In this document: piece by piece, positions 54,525 to 63,131 of the stretch | How positions within the stretch are numbered: position 1 is the first letter of the stretch | Layout of the letters: every line of letters starts with the position of its first letter | From: DATFVA01 sp963815785 | GTDB taxonomy: Bacteria > Bacteroidota > Ignavibacteria > Ignavibacteriales > Ignavibacteriaceae | Direction: 5' to 3' | DNA: 64,000 nucleotides | Assembly: GCA_963815785.1 (NCBI GenBank) | Contig: CAWFHZ010000008.1 | Location: forward strand, 62,001-126,000 | The notes under the pieces: generated by a model | What the model saw: only the letters and a program-made list of their open reading frames with translations | Databases searched by the model: none | What the model was told of the DNA's origin: nothing | Made by a program: the position numbers and the translations under genes

Positions 54525-55403
54525 ATGACAATAATTGATGGAAAAAAAACCGCATCTGAGATAAGAGAAGAATTAAAACAGAAGATTGATAAACTGAAAT
54601 TCGATGGAAAAAATGTTCCCGGGCTTGTTACAATTTTAGTTGGAGAAAACCCCGCTTCACAAGTATATGTAAGAAGTAAAATAAAGGATTGTGAAGAAAT
54701 AGGGATGAGAACAAAAGCTGAACATCATCCCGAAACAATATCCGAAAAAGATCTTCTGGCTCTTGTTGAAAAATATAATGCAGATTCGGATTATCACGGT
54801 ATACTTGTTCAGCTACCGCTCCCAAAACATATAGATGAAAATAAAATTATTGAAACCATTTCTCCTGAAAAGGATGTTGACGGTTTTAGTCCAACGAGTA
54901 TTGGAAATCTGGTTATAGGCAAGGACACATTTGCTTCCTGTACTCCTGCGGGAATCCAGGAATTGCTGATAAGGTATAACATAGAAACAAAAGGAAAGCA
55001 CGTAGTTGTACTGGGCAGAAGCAATATTGTAGGCAAACCTATCGCAAATATTATGCTTCAGAAAAAAGAACACGCAAATTCCGTTGTAACTATATGTCAT
55101 TCTGCGGCAAAGAATTTACAGGATTACACAAAACAGGCAGATATATTAATTGCTGCAATCGGAAGTGCTGAATTCGTAAAAGCTGATATGGTAAAAGAAG
55201 GAGTTGTTGTTATTGATGTCGGAATTAACCGGGTTGATGATTCTACCAAACCGAAAGGATACCGGCTGGTTGGAGATGTGGATTTTGAAAATGTTTCAAA
55301 AAAAAGTTCATATATTACTCCTGTACCGGGAGGAGTTGGTCCGATGACCCGTGCAATGCTACTGCAGAACACTTTTAAAGCTTATCAAAAATATGGTGAA
55401 TAA
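54525..55403 (+). CDS. folD: Bifunctional methylenetetrahydrofolate dehydrogenase/cyclohydrolase
   Basis: This is a 292-residue FolD. YVRSKIKDCEEIGM contains the catalytic Lys; GILVQLPLPKHI, SCTPAGIQELL, VLGRSNIVGKPIANIML (NADP) and TPVPGGVGPMTRAMLL complete the family signatures. It interconverts one-carbon folates, including the formyl donor for PurN and PurH. deoC begins one base after the stop. Confidence 0.96.
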   Translation: MTIIDGKKTASEIREELKQKIDKLKFDGKNVPGLVTILVGENPASQVYVRSKIKDCEEIGMRTKAEHHPETISEKDLLALVEKYNADSDYHGILVQLPLPKHIDENKIIETISPEKDVDGFSPTSIGNLVIGKDTFASCTPAGIQELLIRYNIETKGKHVVVLGRSNIVGKPIANIMLQKKEHANSVVTICHSAAKNLQDYTKQADILIAAIGSAEFVKADMVKEGVVVIDVGINRVDDSTKPKGYRLVGDVDFENVSKKSSYITPVPGGVGPMTRAMLLQNTFKAYQKYGE

Positions 55404-55404
55404 T

Positions 55405-56271
55405 ATGAAACCTGAGATATCGACAGAAGAAGTTTCACAGGAATTCCTTGAAAAAACGTTGAGAGATTTCTATTGCCAGACCGAATCCTGTAAAGGATGG
55501 GAAACTAATGTTGTTACTCAGCCAAAAGCAGTAAATAATATTGTAAATGTCGGGGCTGAAAGAATTTCTGCAGGAATAGGAATCGGGCATGTGCTTCCTG
55601 ATAAAAATATTGCCGGAATGATTGACCATACTGTGTTAAAACCTGAAGCGACATCAGATGAGATAACCAGGCTTTGTGAAGAGGCAAAAAAATTCAATTT
55701 TGCTTCCGTATGTGTTAATCCTTCTTTTGTTCCACTCTGTTATGATCTTTTAAAAGATACCGGTGTTAAAGTATGTACTGTAATAGGATTTCCGCTCGGT
55801 GCAACTACAACTGAAGTAAAAAAGTTTGAAGCAGAACAGGCAATAGACAATGGTGCAAAGGAAGTCGACATGGTTATAAACGTAGGACGACTTAAAGCCG
55901 GTGATTTTGACTACGTATATAATGATATTTTCCAGGTTGCACAAACAGCTAAAAAGAAAAGAGCTATTTCGAAAGTAATCCTGGAAACTGCTTTACTTAC
56001 AGATGAAGAAAAAATTAAAGCTTGTCTGCTTGTTAAAAAAGCAGGAGCTGATTTTGTTAAAACTTCTACAGGATTTTCCAAGGGCGGTGCAACAGTCGGA
56101 GACGTTGCACTTATGAAATATGTTGTCGGGGCAGGGATTGGTGTTAAAGCTTCAGGCGGAATAAGATCCCGTGAAGATGCTGAAGCAATGGTAGCAAGCG
56201 GTGCTGATAGAATTGGTGCGAGTGCAAGTGTTAAAATAGTTCTTGGTGAAAAAAGCGAATCTAATTATTAA
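55405..56271 (+). CDS. deoC: Deoxyribose-phosphate aldolase
   Basis: The TIM-barrel core begins at about residue 70 (AGMIDHTVLKPEATSDEITR) and includes CTVIGFPLGATTTEVK, the proton-relay Asp region EVDMVINVGRLK and the Schiff-base Lys in FVKTSTGFSKGGATV. An extra ~70 residues precede it (KPEISTEEVSQ..., CQTESCKGWETN), longer than E. coli DeoC. I chose ATG at 55405 because the earlier reading overlaps folD. The enzyme cleaves deoxyribose 5-phosphate to glyceraldehyde 3-phosphate and acetaldehyde. Confidence 0.93.
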   Translation: MKPEISTEEVSQEFLEKTLRDFYCQTESCKGWETNVVTQPKAVNNIVNVGAERISAGIGIGHVLPDKNIAGMIDHTVLKPEATSDEITRLCEEAKKFNFASVCVNPSFVPLCYDLLKDTGVKVCTVIGFPLGATTTEVKKFEAEQAIDNGAKEVDMVINVGRLKAGDFDYVYNDIFQVAQTAKKKRAISKVILETALLTDEEKIKACLLVKKAGADFVKTSTGFSKGGATVGDVALMKYVVGAGIGVKASGGIRSREDAEAMVASGADRIGASASVKIVLGEKSESNY

Positions 56272-56303
56272 TTAACTATTATTAACATATTCCCGGGGGA
56301 ATA

Positions 56304-57143
56304 ATGAAAAAGCTGGGCGTTTTATTCTTATTATTTTTTGTTTCTTTATCTTATGCTCAATCTGACGAACTCAAATTAAAAAAAGAAGAGAATCCTTATT
56401 CCGGAAAGGTTGTGCTTATAAAACAAAATGTTGTACAGTTCAGAATGGATTCTACTGAATTTCTGTTTGAATTTAACAAACAGGATATTGAATATATTAA
56501 AGCTTCAAATGGTAAAATTGTAAGGTTTGATGTAAACTCAGATGTAAAACCAGTTCAGGATACAATTAAAACTGATCCTGTTAAGAATATTGATAATCAG
56601 GTTGAGAACGCGGATCTGGATTCATTTGCCTCTGAAAAAATAGGATTTACTGTTCATTTTATTTATCAACTTTCCGGTACTCACGAGGTAAGTATGCCCG
56701 GGGCTTCAGGAAGTCTTGATGTTAATTCCGCGGTAGCCATAGGCTGCGAATATGATGCTGTTACTATCCTTCATTTTCTGAAAATAGGAGGTGGTTTTAA
56801 TTACCAGTTTCCAAGAGCACAGGTAAATGTTGATGGCAGTTTTCATTTTATACCGGTTTATGCATTTGTAAAATTTGGAGGATTTAAAAAGAAAAAGACA
56901 AATATCTATTTTACTCCTGAGTTTGGATATAGTTATTTTCTGGGTGATGAAAAATATGCCGGTCCCCTTGATTTAAATGGCGATACTTTTTTTGGTTTGG
57001 GATTTGGACTTATCATTAATAATAGAATGGATATAAGAGCGATGTACAACCGGTTCAATGGAAGTGCTGAACTCTCGGGATATAGTGGTAAAATTAAAGT
57101 GGCTTATACTTGTTTCTCTTTATATGCGGGATATTATTTTTAA
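56304..57143 (+). CDS. Outer-membrane beta-barrel hypothetical protein
   Basis: A signal peptide ends at LSYAQ. About 80 residues include a beta-rich KLKKEENPYSGKVVLIKQNV segment, and the C-terminal ~170 residues form an 8-strand-like barrel (GCEYDAVTILHFLKIGGGFN, IYFTPEFGYSYFLG, AYTCFSLYAGYYF) ending in a terminal Phe, the usual outer-membrane signal. Family not recognised. A HicB-like gene follows after three bases, so they may be co-transcribed. Confidence 0.7.
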   Translation: MKKLGVLFLLFFVSLSYAQSDELKLKKEENPYSGKVVLIKQNVVQFRMDSTEFLFEFNKQDIEYIKASNGKIVRFDVNSDVKPVQDTIKTDPVKNIDNQVENADLDSFASEKIGFTVHFIYQLSGTHEVSMPGASGSLDVNSAVAIGCEYDAVTILHFLKIGGGFNYQFPRAQVNVDGSFHFIPVYAFVKFGGFKKKKTNIYFTPEFGYSYFLGDEKYAGPLDLNGDTFFGLGFGLIINNRMDIRAMYNRFNGSAELSGYSGKIKVAYTCFSLYAGYYF

Positions 57144-57146
57144 TAA

Positions 57147-57377
57147 ATGATTTTAGACATTATAGTGCATAAAACTGATGATGGATTTACAGCGGAAATT
57201 CCTGGTTTAAAAGGTTGTGAATCCTGGGCTCACGATGAAGATACTGTGTTGGAAAAAATAATAGATCTTGCTGCTTATTATCTTAAGATCGATTCTAAAG
57301 AAAAATTTAAGATTGATAAAGCCCGAACGGGTAAAAATAAAACAGTTTATAAATTAGTTTTCAATAAAAGCTATTAG
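57147..57377 (+). CDS. HicB-like small protein
   Basis: This is a 76-residue protein with the HicB N-terminal fold: LDIIVHKTDDGFTAEIPGLKGCESWAHDEDT, then a helix. HicB normally neutralises the HicA RNase, but no hicA gene is adjacent and there is no DNA-binding tail. It is therefore a solo HicB-like protein of unknown role. It overlaps the trmH start by one base. Confidence 0.75.
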   Translation: MILDIIVHKTDDGFTAEIPGLKGCESWAHDEDTVLEKIIDLAAYYLKIDSKEKFKIDKARTGKNKTVYKLVFNKSY

Positions 57378-57967
57378 TGAAATACAGCCGGACAGAAAAA
57401 AGAGTTGCAAAGGTAAACAAGGTTTTAAAATCCCGTCAGGATTCTCTGACGGTCATTCTGGAAAACATTCACGATTCACATAACGTAAGCGCAATTTTCA
57501 GAACCTGCGATGCTGTCGGCGTTTCAAAAATATCTCTTGTTTATGACGTTGAAAAATTTCCGAAAATAGGAAAAAAATCTTCAGCTTCGGCCTTTAAGTG
57601 GGTCGAAAAAGAAAAGTATGATTCTATCAAAAAATGCTATTCTGATTTTCATTCAAGAGGATTCAAAATTTATGCATCCGCATTAAATGATAAATCTAAA
57701 AATCTGTTTGATCTGGATCTTTCTGGAAAGGTTGCTATTGTTTTAGGAAACGAACATCGAGGTGTATCGGAAGAAGCAGCAGAATTGGCTGACGAAACTT
57801 TTATGATTCCGATGCATGGAATGGTTCAGAGTCTTAACGTTTCAGTTGCAGCTGCTGTTATTCTTTATGAAGCTTCGCGGCAGAGAATGCTAAAGGGAAT
57901 GTACAATAAACAGGATATTAGTGAAGATCAATTTGCGGACTTATCGGAGGCCTGGTTAAAGAAATGA
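57377..57967 (+). CDS. trmH: SpoU-family tRNA/rRNA 2'-O-methyltransferase (TrmH-like)
   Basis: This is a 196-residue SPOUT enzyme. The three family motifs are ENIHDSHNVSAIFRTCDA, VAIVLGNEHRGVSEEA and MVQSLNVSVAAAVILYE, which form the SAM-binding knot. The N-terminal KYSRTEKRVAKVNKVLKSRQ fits TrmH, which methylates G18 in tRNA, better than RlmB. The start is GTG overlapping the HicB stop; the aroA start overlaps its stop (ATGA). Confidence 0.88.
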   Translation: MKYSRTEKRVAKVNKVLKSRQDSLTVILENIHDSHNVSAIFRTCDAVGVSKISLVYDVEKFPKIGKKSSASAFKWVEKEKYDSIKKCYSDFHSRGFKIYASALNDKSKNLFDLDLSGKVAIVLGNEHRGVSEEAAELADETFMIPMHGMVQSLNVSVAAAVILYEASRQRMLKGMYNKQDISEDQFADLSEAWLKK

Positions 57968-59254
57968 GTATGACTCAGAAATTCAATTTTATTCATAAAA
58001 TAAAGGGCGAACTTAAATTACCTGGTGATAAATCCATTTCTCACCGTGCCGTTATGTTTTCTTCACTTGCAAAGGGAAAATCTTCCATTCAAAATCTTGC
58101 AAAAGGTGAAGATGTAAAATCCACCATAAATTGTTTCAGGCAACTGGGAATTTCGATTGAGCAAAATGAGAATGGTCATCAAATAATTGGGGGTGGTTTT
58201 AAAGGATTGAAATTCAGCAATACTCCACTTGATGCAGGTAATTCCGGTACGCTTACAAGATTGATATCAGGAATCTCTATGCAGCCAGAATTTTGAATCA
58301 AGTATTGTCGGAGATAAATCACTTTCTTCAAGACCAATGAAAAGAATTATTGTTCCTTTAGCAACAATGGGAGCAAAAATTACTGCAACTCCCGACTCAA
58401 CACTTCCACTGAAAATATTTCCTTCTGAAAAGATAACTCCAGTTACGTATGAACTTCCCGTAGCAAGTGCACAGGTTAAAGGTGCTGTTTTATTAGCCGG
58501 ACTTCATCTGGGTGATACTACGACGGTAATTGAAAATTCGCCATCAAGAAATCATACTGAAAGAATGCTCGGATTAAAAACCGAAGTAATAAATGGAAAA
58601 TATTTTTCCTATGTATCCAAAGAAAATTATCCCGTTCCAAAAGATTATGTTATTCCTGGGGATATTTCAACAGCGGTTTATTTTATTGTAATTACTCTGT
58701 TAACAAAAAATTCTGAGCTAGTGATAAAGGATGTCTCATTAAATACCTCAAGAACGGGGATCCTTGAAATATTATCTAAAATGGGAGCAGATATTCAACT
58801 ATTAAATAAAAGAGAAAATGCCGGTGAATTGTACGGGGACATTCTTGTAAGAAGCAGCGAACTTAAGAATATTAATCTTGACAATTATGCCATAGTAAAT
58901 TTCATTGATGAAATACCGGTACTTGCTGTTGCGGGAATATTTGCTGAAGGTGATTTTGAAATTAAAACCGCAAAAGAACTTCGGTTTAAGGAGAGTGATA
59001 GAATAAAAGCTGTTTGTGAGAACCTTAGAATTACAGGGCTGCAGGTAGATGAATACGAGGATGGTTTTAAATTATCCGGCGAAATAAAAAATAAAAATCT
59101 TCAATTTAATAGTTTTGGTGATCACCGGATTGCAATGGCATTTGGAATACTTTGTTCTTTATTGGAAGATGGCGGCGATGTTACTAATTTTGATTCGGTA
59201 AACATCTCAAACCCGGATTTTCTTATTCAATTAAAACAGGTATTCAATGGCTGA
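57964..59254 (+). pseudogene. aroA: 3-phosphoshikimate 1-carboxyvinyltransferase (EPSP synthase), frameshifted
   Basis: Residues 1-107 (LPGDKSISHRAVMFSSLAKG, LDAGNSGTLTRLISG) are a normal EPSP synthase start. At ~58285 one extra C shifts the frame: MQ-QNFESSIVGDKSLSSRPM continues from 58286 in the next frame to the stop at 59254, with the rest of the enzyme (LPVASAQVKGAVLLAGL, FRFKESDR-type LRFKESDRIKAV, GDHRIAMAFGIL). Restored length is ~430 residues. It condenses shikimate 3-phosphate with PEP. A true frameshift would make the cell unable to make aromatic amino acids, so a sequence error is likely. Confidence 0.9.
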
Positions 59255-60353
59255 AGTAATTCTTAAAAATGTAACAAAGATATACGATGGCGGACAGGTT
59301 GCTGCCAAAGATGTAAATATTGAAGTGCACGATAAAGAGTTTGTTGTATTGGTAGGTCCTTCGGGTTGTGGCAAATCTACAACTCTCCGGATGATCGCCG
59401 GACTTGAAGAAATAACAGAAGGTGAATTATTTATAGACGGCAAAAAAGTAAATGGTGTTTCGCCGAAAGACAGGGACATAGCAATGGTTTTCCAAAACTA
59501 TGCTTTGTATCCTCATATGACTGTATATGAGAATATGGCATTCGGGTTAAAACTAAGAAAATTTAATAAGGGGGAAATTAAAACCAGGGTGGATGAAGCA
59601 GCAAAAATTCTTGGACTTGAAGAATATCTAACTAGAAAACCAAAAGCATTATCAGGAGGACAAAGACAGCGTGTAGCTGTTGGAAGAGCAATTGTACGGA
59701 AACCCAAAGTATTTTTATTTGATGAACCATTAAGCAACCTTGACGCAAAGCTCAGAGTGCAGATGCGGACTGAAATTTCGAAGCTGCATCAGGCATTAGG
59801 CGCAACCATGATTTATGTTACTCATGATCAGACTGAAGCAATGACGATGGGGGATAAGATAGTAATTATGAAGGACGGACTAGTAAACCAGGTGGATTCT
59901 CCGCTTAATCTTTACAATCACCCTTTAAATAAATTTGTTGCCGGTTTTATCGGAAGCCCGTCAATGAATTTCATTAAGGGAAAAATAACCGGATCAGGAA
60001 ATCTAAAATTTCTAAGTTCAGGCGGGGATCTATCAATTGAATTGCTAAGTGAAAGAAACGCAAAGCTAATTAACTATGTAAATAGGGAAGTCTGGCTTGG
60101 TATAAGACCTGAAGACATATATGATTCAAAAACAACTGCAGAGAGAGAGGGATTTGCTAAAAAAGAAGTTATGCTTGAAGTAATTGAACCAATGGGAAAT
60201 GAAATATTCCTGTACTTCCAGCTGGATAACAATCAATTTGTTGCAAGAATTCCCGCAAGAGAAGAACCTGCTAAAGGATCAAAAAGAGCATTAATGTTTG
60301 ATAGAAATAAACTTCACTTTTTTGATACCGAAACTGAATTAGCCATCACTTAA
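59247..60353 (+). CDS. ABC transporter ATP-binding protein (MalK/UgpC/MsmX type)
   Basis: This is a 368-residue ATPase: Walker A GPSGCGKSTT, Q-loop VFQNYALYPHMTVYENMAFG, signature LSGGQRQRVAVGRAIVRKP, Walker B FLFDEPLSNLDAKLR and the H-loop VTHDQTEAMTMGDKI. The C-terminal ~130 residues are the regulatory TOBE-like domain of sugar ABC ATPases. No permease or binding-protein genes are here, so it probably serves several importers, as MsmX does. It overlaps aroA by eight bases. Confidence 0.93.
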   Translation: MAEVILKNVTKIYDGGQVAAKDVNIEVHDKEFVVLVGPSGCGKSTTLRMIAGLEEITEGELFIDGKKVNGVSPKDRDIAMVFQNYALYPHMTVYENMAFGLKLRKFNKGEIKTRVDEAAKILGLEEYLTRKPKALSGGQRQRVAVGRAIVRKPKVFLFDEPLSNLDAKLRVQMRTEISKLHQALGATMIYVTHDQTEAMTMGDKIVIMKDGLVNQVDSPLNLYNHPLNKFVAGFIGSPSMNFIKGKITGSGNLKFLSSGGDLSIELLSERNAKLINYVNREVWLGIRPEDIYDSKTTAEREGFAKKEVMLEVIEPMGNEIFLYFQLDNNQFVARIPAREEPAKGSKRALMFDRNKLHFFDTETELAIT

Positions 60354-61975
60354 ATATTTATTACCTGATGTTCAAATTTATTAATTGATAGTTCATCAAA
60401 TATTTTATTCAATAGTTCGATTCCGTACCTGTTTGTGAAATAGATAAAGTTTAATTCTCTTTCCTGCAGATTCATTTTAGGGAAGAGCGCTGAACTTATT
60501 TTATCAATCTGCCGTAAAGTTACCTCGTGTTTTTTCTTTTGTGCATCTAGAGCTTTTCCTTTTAATTCCTCCAGGTAATGGACAGTCTTTTGTCTGTATT
60601 TTGTACTTGAATCTGCCACGGTTTTGTCGAATTCAAATAGTCTTTCTTTAAGTTTATCATATGTAAGCTCGATTTCGTTTGCAGTCTGGTTAAAAATATC
60701 ATCTAAAGAATTGGGAGAAATTGTTTCAATCACTTTATTTTTAAGCTGTTCAAGGTCAATCAGAATATCTGATAGTTTCAGGTTATATTTTTCCAGAAGC
60801 GATGAAATATTTTTTTCAATTAGTGTGGCAGAAGATCTTGGATAAATAAACGGAGGTTCTACCCCGTAAAGGTTATAAAGCGGTATAGCCTGTGCAAAGT
60901 AGGAAACCTCACTTGGTCCGCCAATATAAAATGCCGTAGGTAATAGAAAATCCTGACAGATTGGTCTCAGCAGAACATTGGGAGAAAATCTTTCGGGAGA
61001 ATTCTCTATTAGAGTCATTAACTCATCATATGTAAACTTCTTGCGTTTTCTTCTTAGCCGGAACTCATTTTCTACTGGTTCAATTAAATATCTTCCTCCG
61101 TCGGTACTGTAAAAAAGATTTATCGGTCTTACTTTGACCTGAGCATGATATTCTTCTTCAAGTTTTGCACTTATGTGTACAAGTTTTTCCGAATGGTTCC
61201 TGAAGTCGGTTATTTCTTTTCTGAAAACCGGTTTCAAAAGTTTTTTTACTTCTGTATCCTGCGGATCAAAAATAACCAAACCATAGTCATCAAATAACCA
61301 GAAGATAAGATCGCGGAAAGCTTCTTTGAAAGTTCTTCCCTCAGAATAAAATGATTTTAATTTTGTGAGAGTGACATCTTTAAATTCTGTATCCCGTAGT
61401 TCTTTACTTAAATCATCAAAAAACCGTTTTATATCCGGGTTAAGTTTTAAAAATCCTACACTGCCTTTATTATCTTCTTCGGGTGTTTCATCTTCATATG
61501 AAATATTAACTGGATTATTGTTATCATCTATAATATTTAACGAACGCACTTCTTCAAAATCATGATCATCACCTTCAAGCCAGAATACAGGGACAAATGA
61601 ATAATCGTCATATCTCTCATTTAAACTATTTGAGAGTTTTATTGCTGTAATTATTTTGTAAAATGTATAGAGTGGTCCTCCAAGAATTCCAAGCTGCTGA
61701 CCGGTAACAACTGCCATTGTATTTTTATCTGCCAATAGGGAAATATTCTTGGATGTCTGGTTTGAGCTTTCCTTATCTGCATACTGATTGCTGATAATTT
61801 CCGAAATTAGTTTGTGTTTATCGTCGTGTAATTCAGATCTTTTTTTGAAGAGTTTTATATACTCTTCCTTATCCCTGAAGTTATATCTGTAATATTTTTT
61901 TACCTTATCAAAGCTGTACAGGTAATCAATAAAAAGCCGGTGCTGATCAGGCAGATCACCAAAATTAATGAACAT
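60350..61975 (-). CDS. bshC: Bacillithiol biosynthesis cysteine-adding enzyme BshC
   Basis: This is a 541-residue BshC, counted from the ATG at 61975, preceded by GGAG; a reading to 62035 adds 20 unsupported residues. Features are AVVTGQQLGILGGPLYTFYK (nucleotide-like loop), FVPVFWLEGDDHDFEEVRSL, LFYSTDGGRYLIEPVE and ICQDFLLPTAFYIGGPSEVSYFAQ. It adds Cys to GlcN-malate in bacillithiol synthesis. The family is common in Firmicutes and Bacteroidota relatives. bshA and bshB are not in the window. It converges with the ABC ATPase, overlapping four bases. Confidence 0.92.
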   Translation of the reverse strand: MFINFGDLPDQHRLFIDYLYSFDKVKKYYRYNFRDKEEYIKLFKKRSELHDDKHKLISEIISNQYADKESSNQTSKNISLLADKNTMAVVTGQQLGILGGPLYTFYKIITAIKLSNSLNERYDDYSFVPVFWLEGDDHDFEEVRSLNIIDDNNNPVNISYEDETPEEDNKGSVGFLKLNPDIKRFFDDLSKELRDTEFKDVTLTKLKSFYSEGRTFKEAFRDLIFWLFDDYGLVIFDPQDTEVKKLLKPVFRKEITDFRNHSEKLVHISAKLEEEYHAQVKVRPINLFYSTDGGRYLIEPVENEFRLRRKRKKFTYDELMTLIENSPERFSPNVLLRPICQDFLLPTAFYIGGPSEVSYFAQAIPLYNLYGVEPPFIYPRSSATLIEKNISSLLEKYNLKLSDILIDLEQLKNKVIETISPNSLDDIFNQTANEIELTYDKLKERLFEFDKTVADSSTKYRQKTVHYLEELKGKALDAQKKKHEVTLRQIDKISSALFPKMNLQERELNFIYFTNRYGIELLNKIFDELSINKFEHQVINI

Positions 61976-62114
61976 TCTTGCTCCACTCTTTTTGATTTTG
62001 ACAGGAAAAGTAAGAAAAACTGGTTTGCTTAACAAATCCGAATTTTATTACTAAAGGAAAAGTTTTGTGTAACTTCACTTAATTAATTATTTTCTGGTTT
62101 TAATATGGCGTTAA

Positions 62115-63131
62115 GTGGAAATCAATCTGCTGAAATATTTTACTTTTAAGAGATTCTTTAATATTCTCAAAATATTAACCTCATTTACTTTATCGCGGGT
62201 AATAAGAAAACCAATAGTATGGGGAATGCCGCTTTCATTTTCAATTGAACCCACCAATCATTGCAACCTGAAGTGTCCGGAATGTCCTTCGGGTTTAGGA
62301 AGTTTAACACGTCCGCTAGGATTGATAAAAACCGAATTTTACAACCAATTAATTGATGAAATAAGTTCAACCGGTTTTTATGTTCAGTTGTTTTTCCAGG
62401 GAGAACCCTATATAAATAAGAATTTACCGCAAATGATAAAATATGCACAGCAAAAAAAGATGTATGTTTCAATAAGCACGAACGGACATTTTATTAACGA
62501 AGGAAATGTGGATAAAATACTTGATTCTGCACCGGATAAATTAATTTACTCCGTCGATGGATTGGATGAAGATTCTTATCAGAATTACAGGGTGGGGGGA
62601 ACATTTAAGCAGGCAGACGAGGGATTAAGAATTTTAACAAAAAGAAAGAAAGAACAGAATCTTTCCAGACCATTCATTGAGCTCCAGTTTATAGTAATGA
62701 AACAGAACGAACATTTACTTGATTCTGTAATTAAATATGGAAAAGAAACTGGAGTTGATAAAGTAGTATTTAAAACAATGCAGATTTCCTCATATGAAAA
62801 TGCCAAACATTTTCTTCCGGAGAATAAGAAGTTTAGAAGATATGATTTAACGAACAATGAATTAAAGATAAAAGGAAAACTTGAAAATCATTGTTTTGCA
62901 TTATGGAGAACCTCTGTTATAACCTGGGATGGAAGAGTAGTTCCTTGTTGTTTTGATAAAGATGCGCATTTTGAATTCGGTAAAATTAATGGGAGACCCT
63001 TTCAAAGTATATGGAAATCAAATGAATATTCTTCATTCAGGCAAAATGTTTTAAATGATCGGAAGGGGATAAGTATGTGTTCAAATTGTACTGAGGGTAT
63101 GAAAATAAATATTCTGGAAGTTGAACAATAA
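62115..63131 (+). CDS. Radical SAM / SPASM domain protein
   Basis: The iron-sulfur site is NHCNLKCPECPSG (CxxxCxxC), which binds the radical-SAM 4Fe-4S cluster. GFYVQLFFQGEPYIN and SISTNGHFI follow as in the TIM barrel. The C-terminal SPASM region has WDGRVVPCCFDKDAHFEFG and GISMCSNCTEG for auxiliary clusters. At 338 residues with a GTG start it resembles enzymes that modify peptides, sugars or lipids; the substrate is unknown. It abuts a membrane flippase-like gene, hinting at cell-envelope work. Confidence 0.88.
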   Translation: MEINLLKYFTFKRFFNILKILTSFTLSRVIRKPIVWGMPLSFSIEPTNHCNLKCPECPSGLGSLTRPLGLIKTEFYNQLIDEISSTGFYVQLFFQGEPYINKNLPQMIKYAQQKKMYVSISTNGHFINEGNVDKILDSAPDKLIYSVDGLDEDSYQNYRVGGTFKQADEGLRILTKRKKEQNLSRPFIELQFIVMKQNEHLLDSVIKYGKETGVDKVVFKTMQISSYENAKHFLPENKKFRRYDLTNNELKIKGKLENHCFALWRTSVITWDGRVVPCCFDKDAHFEFGKINGRPFQSIWKSNEYSSFRQNVLNDRKGISMCSNCTEGMKINILEVEQ

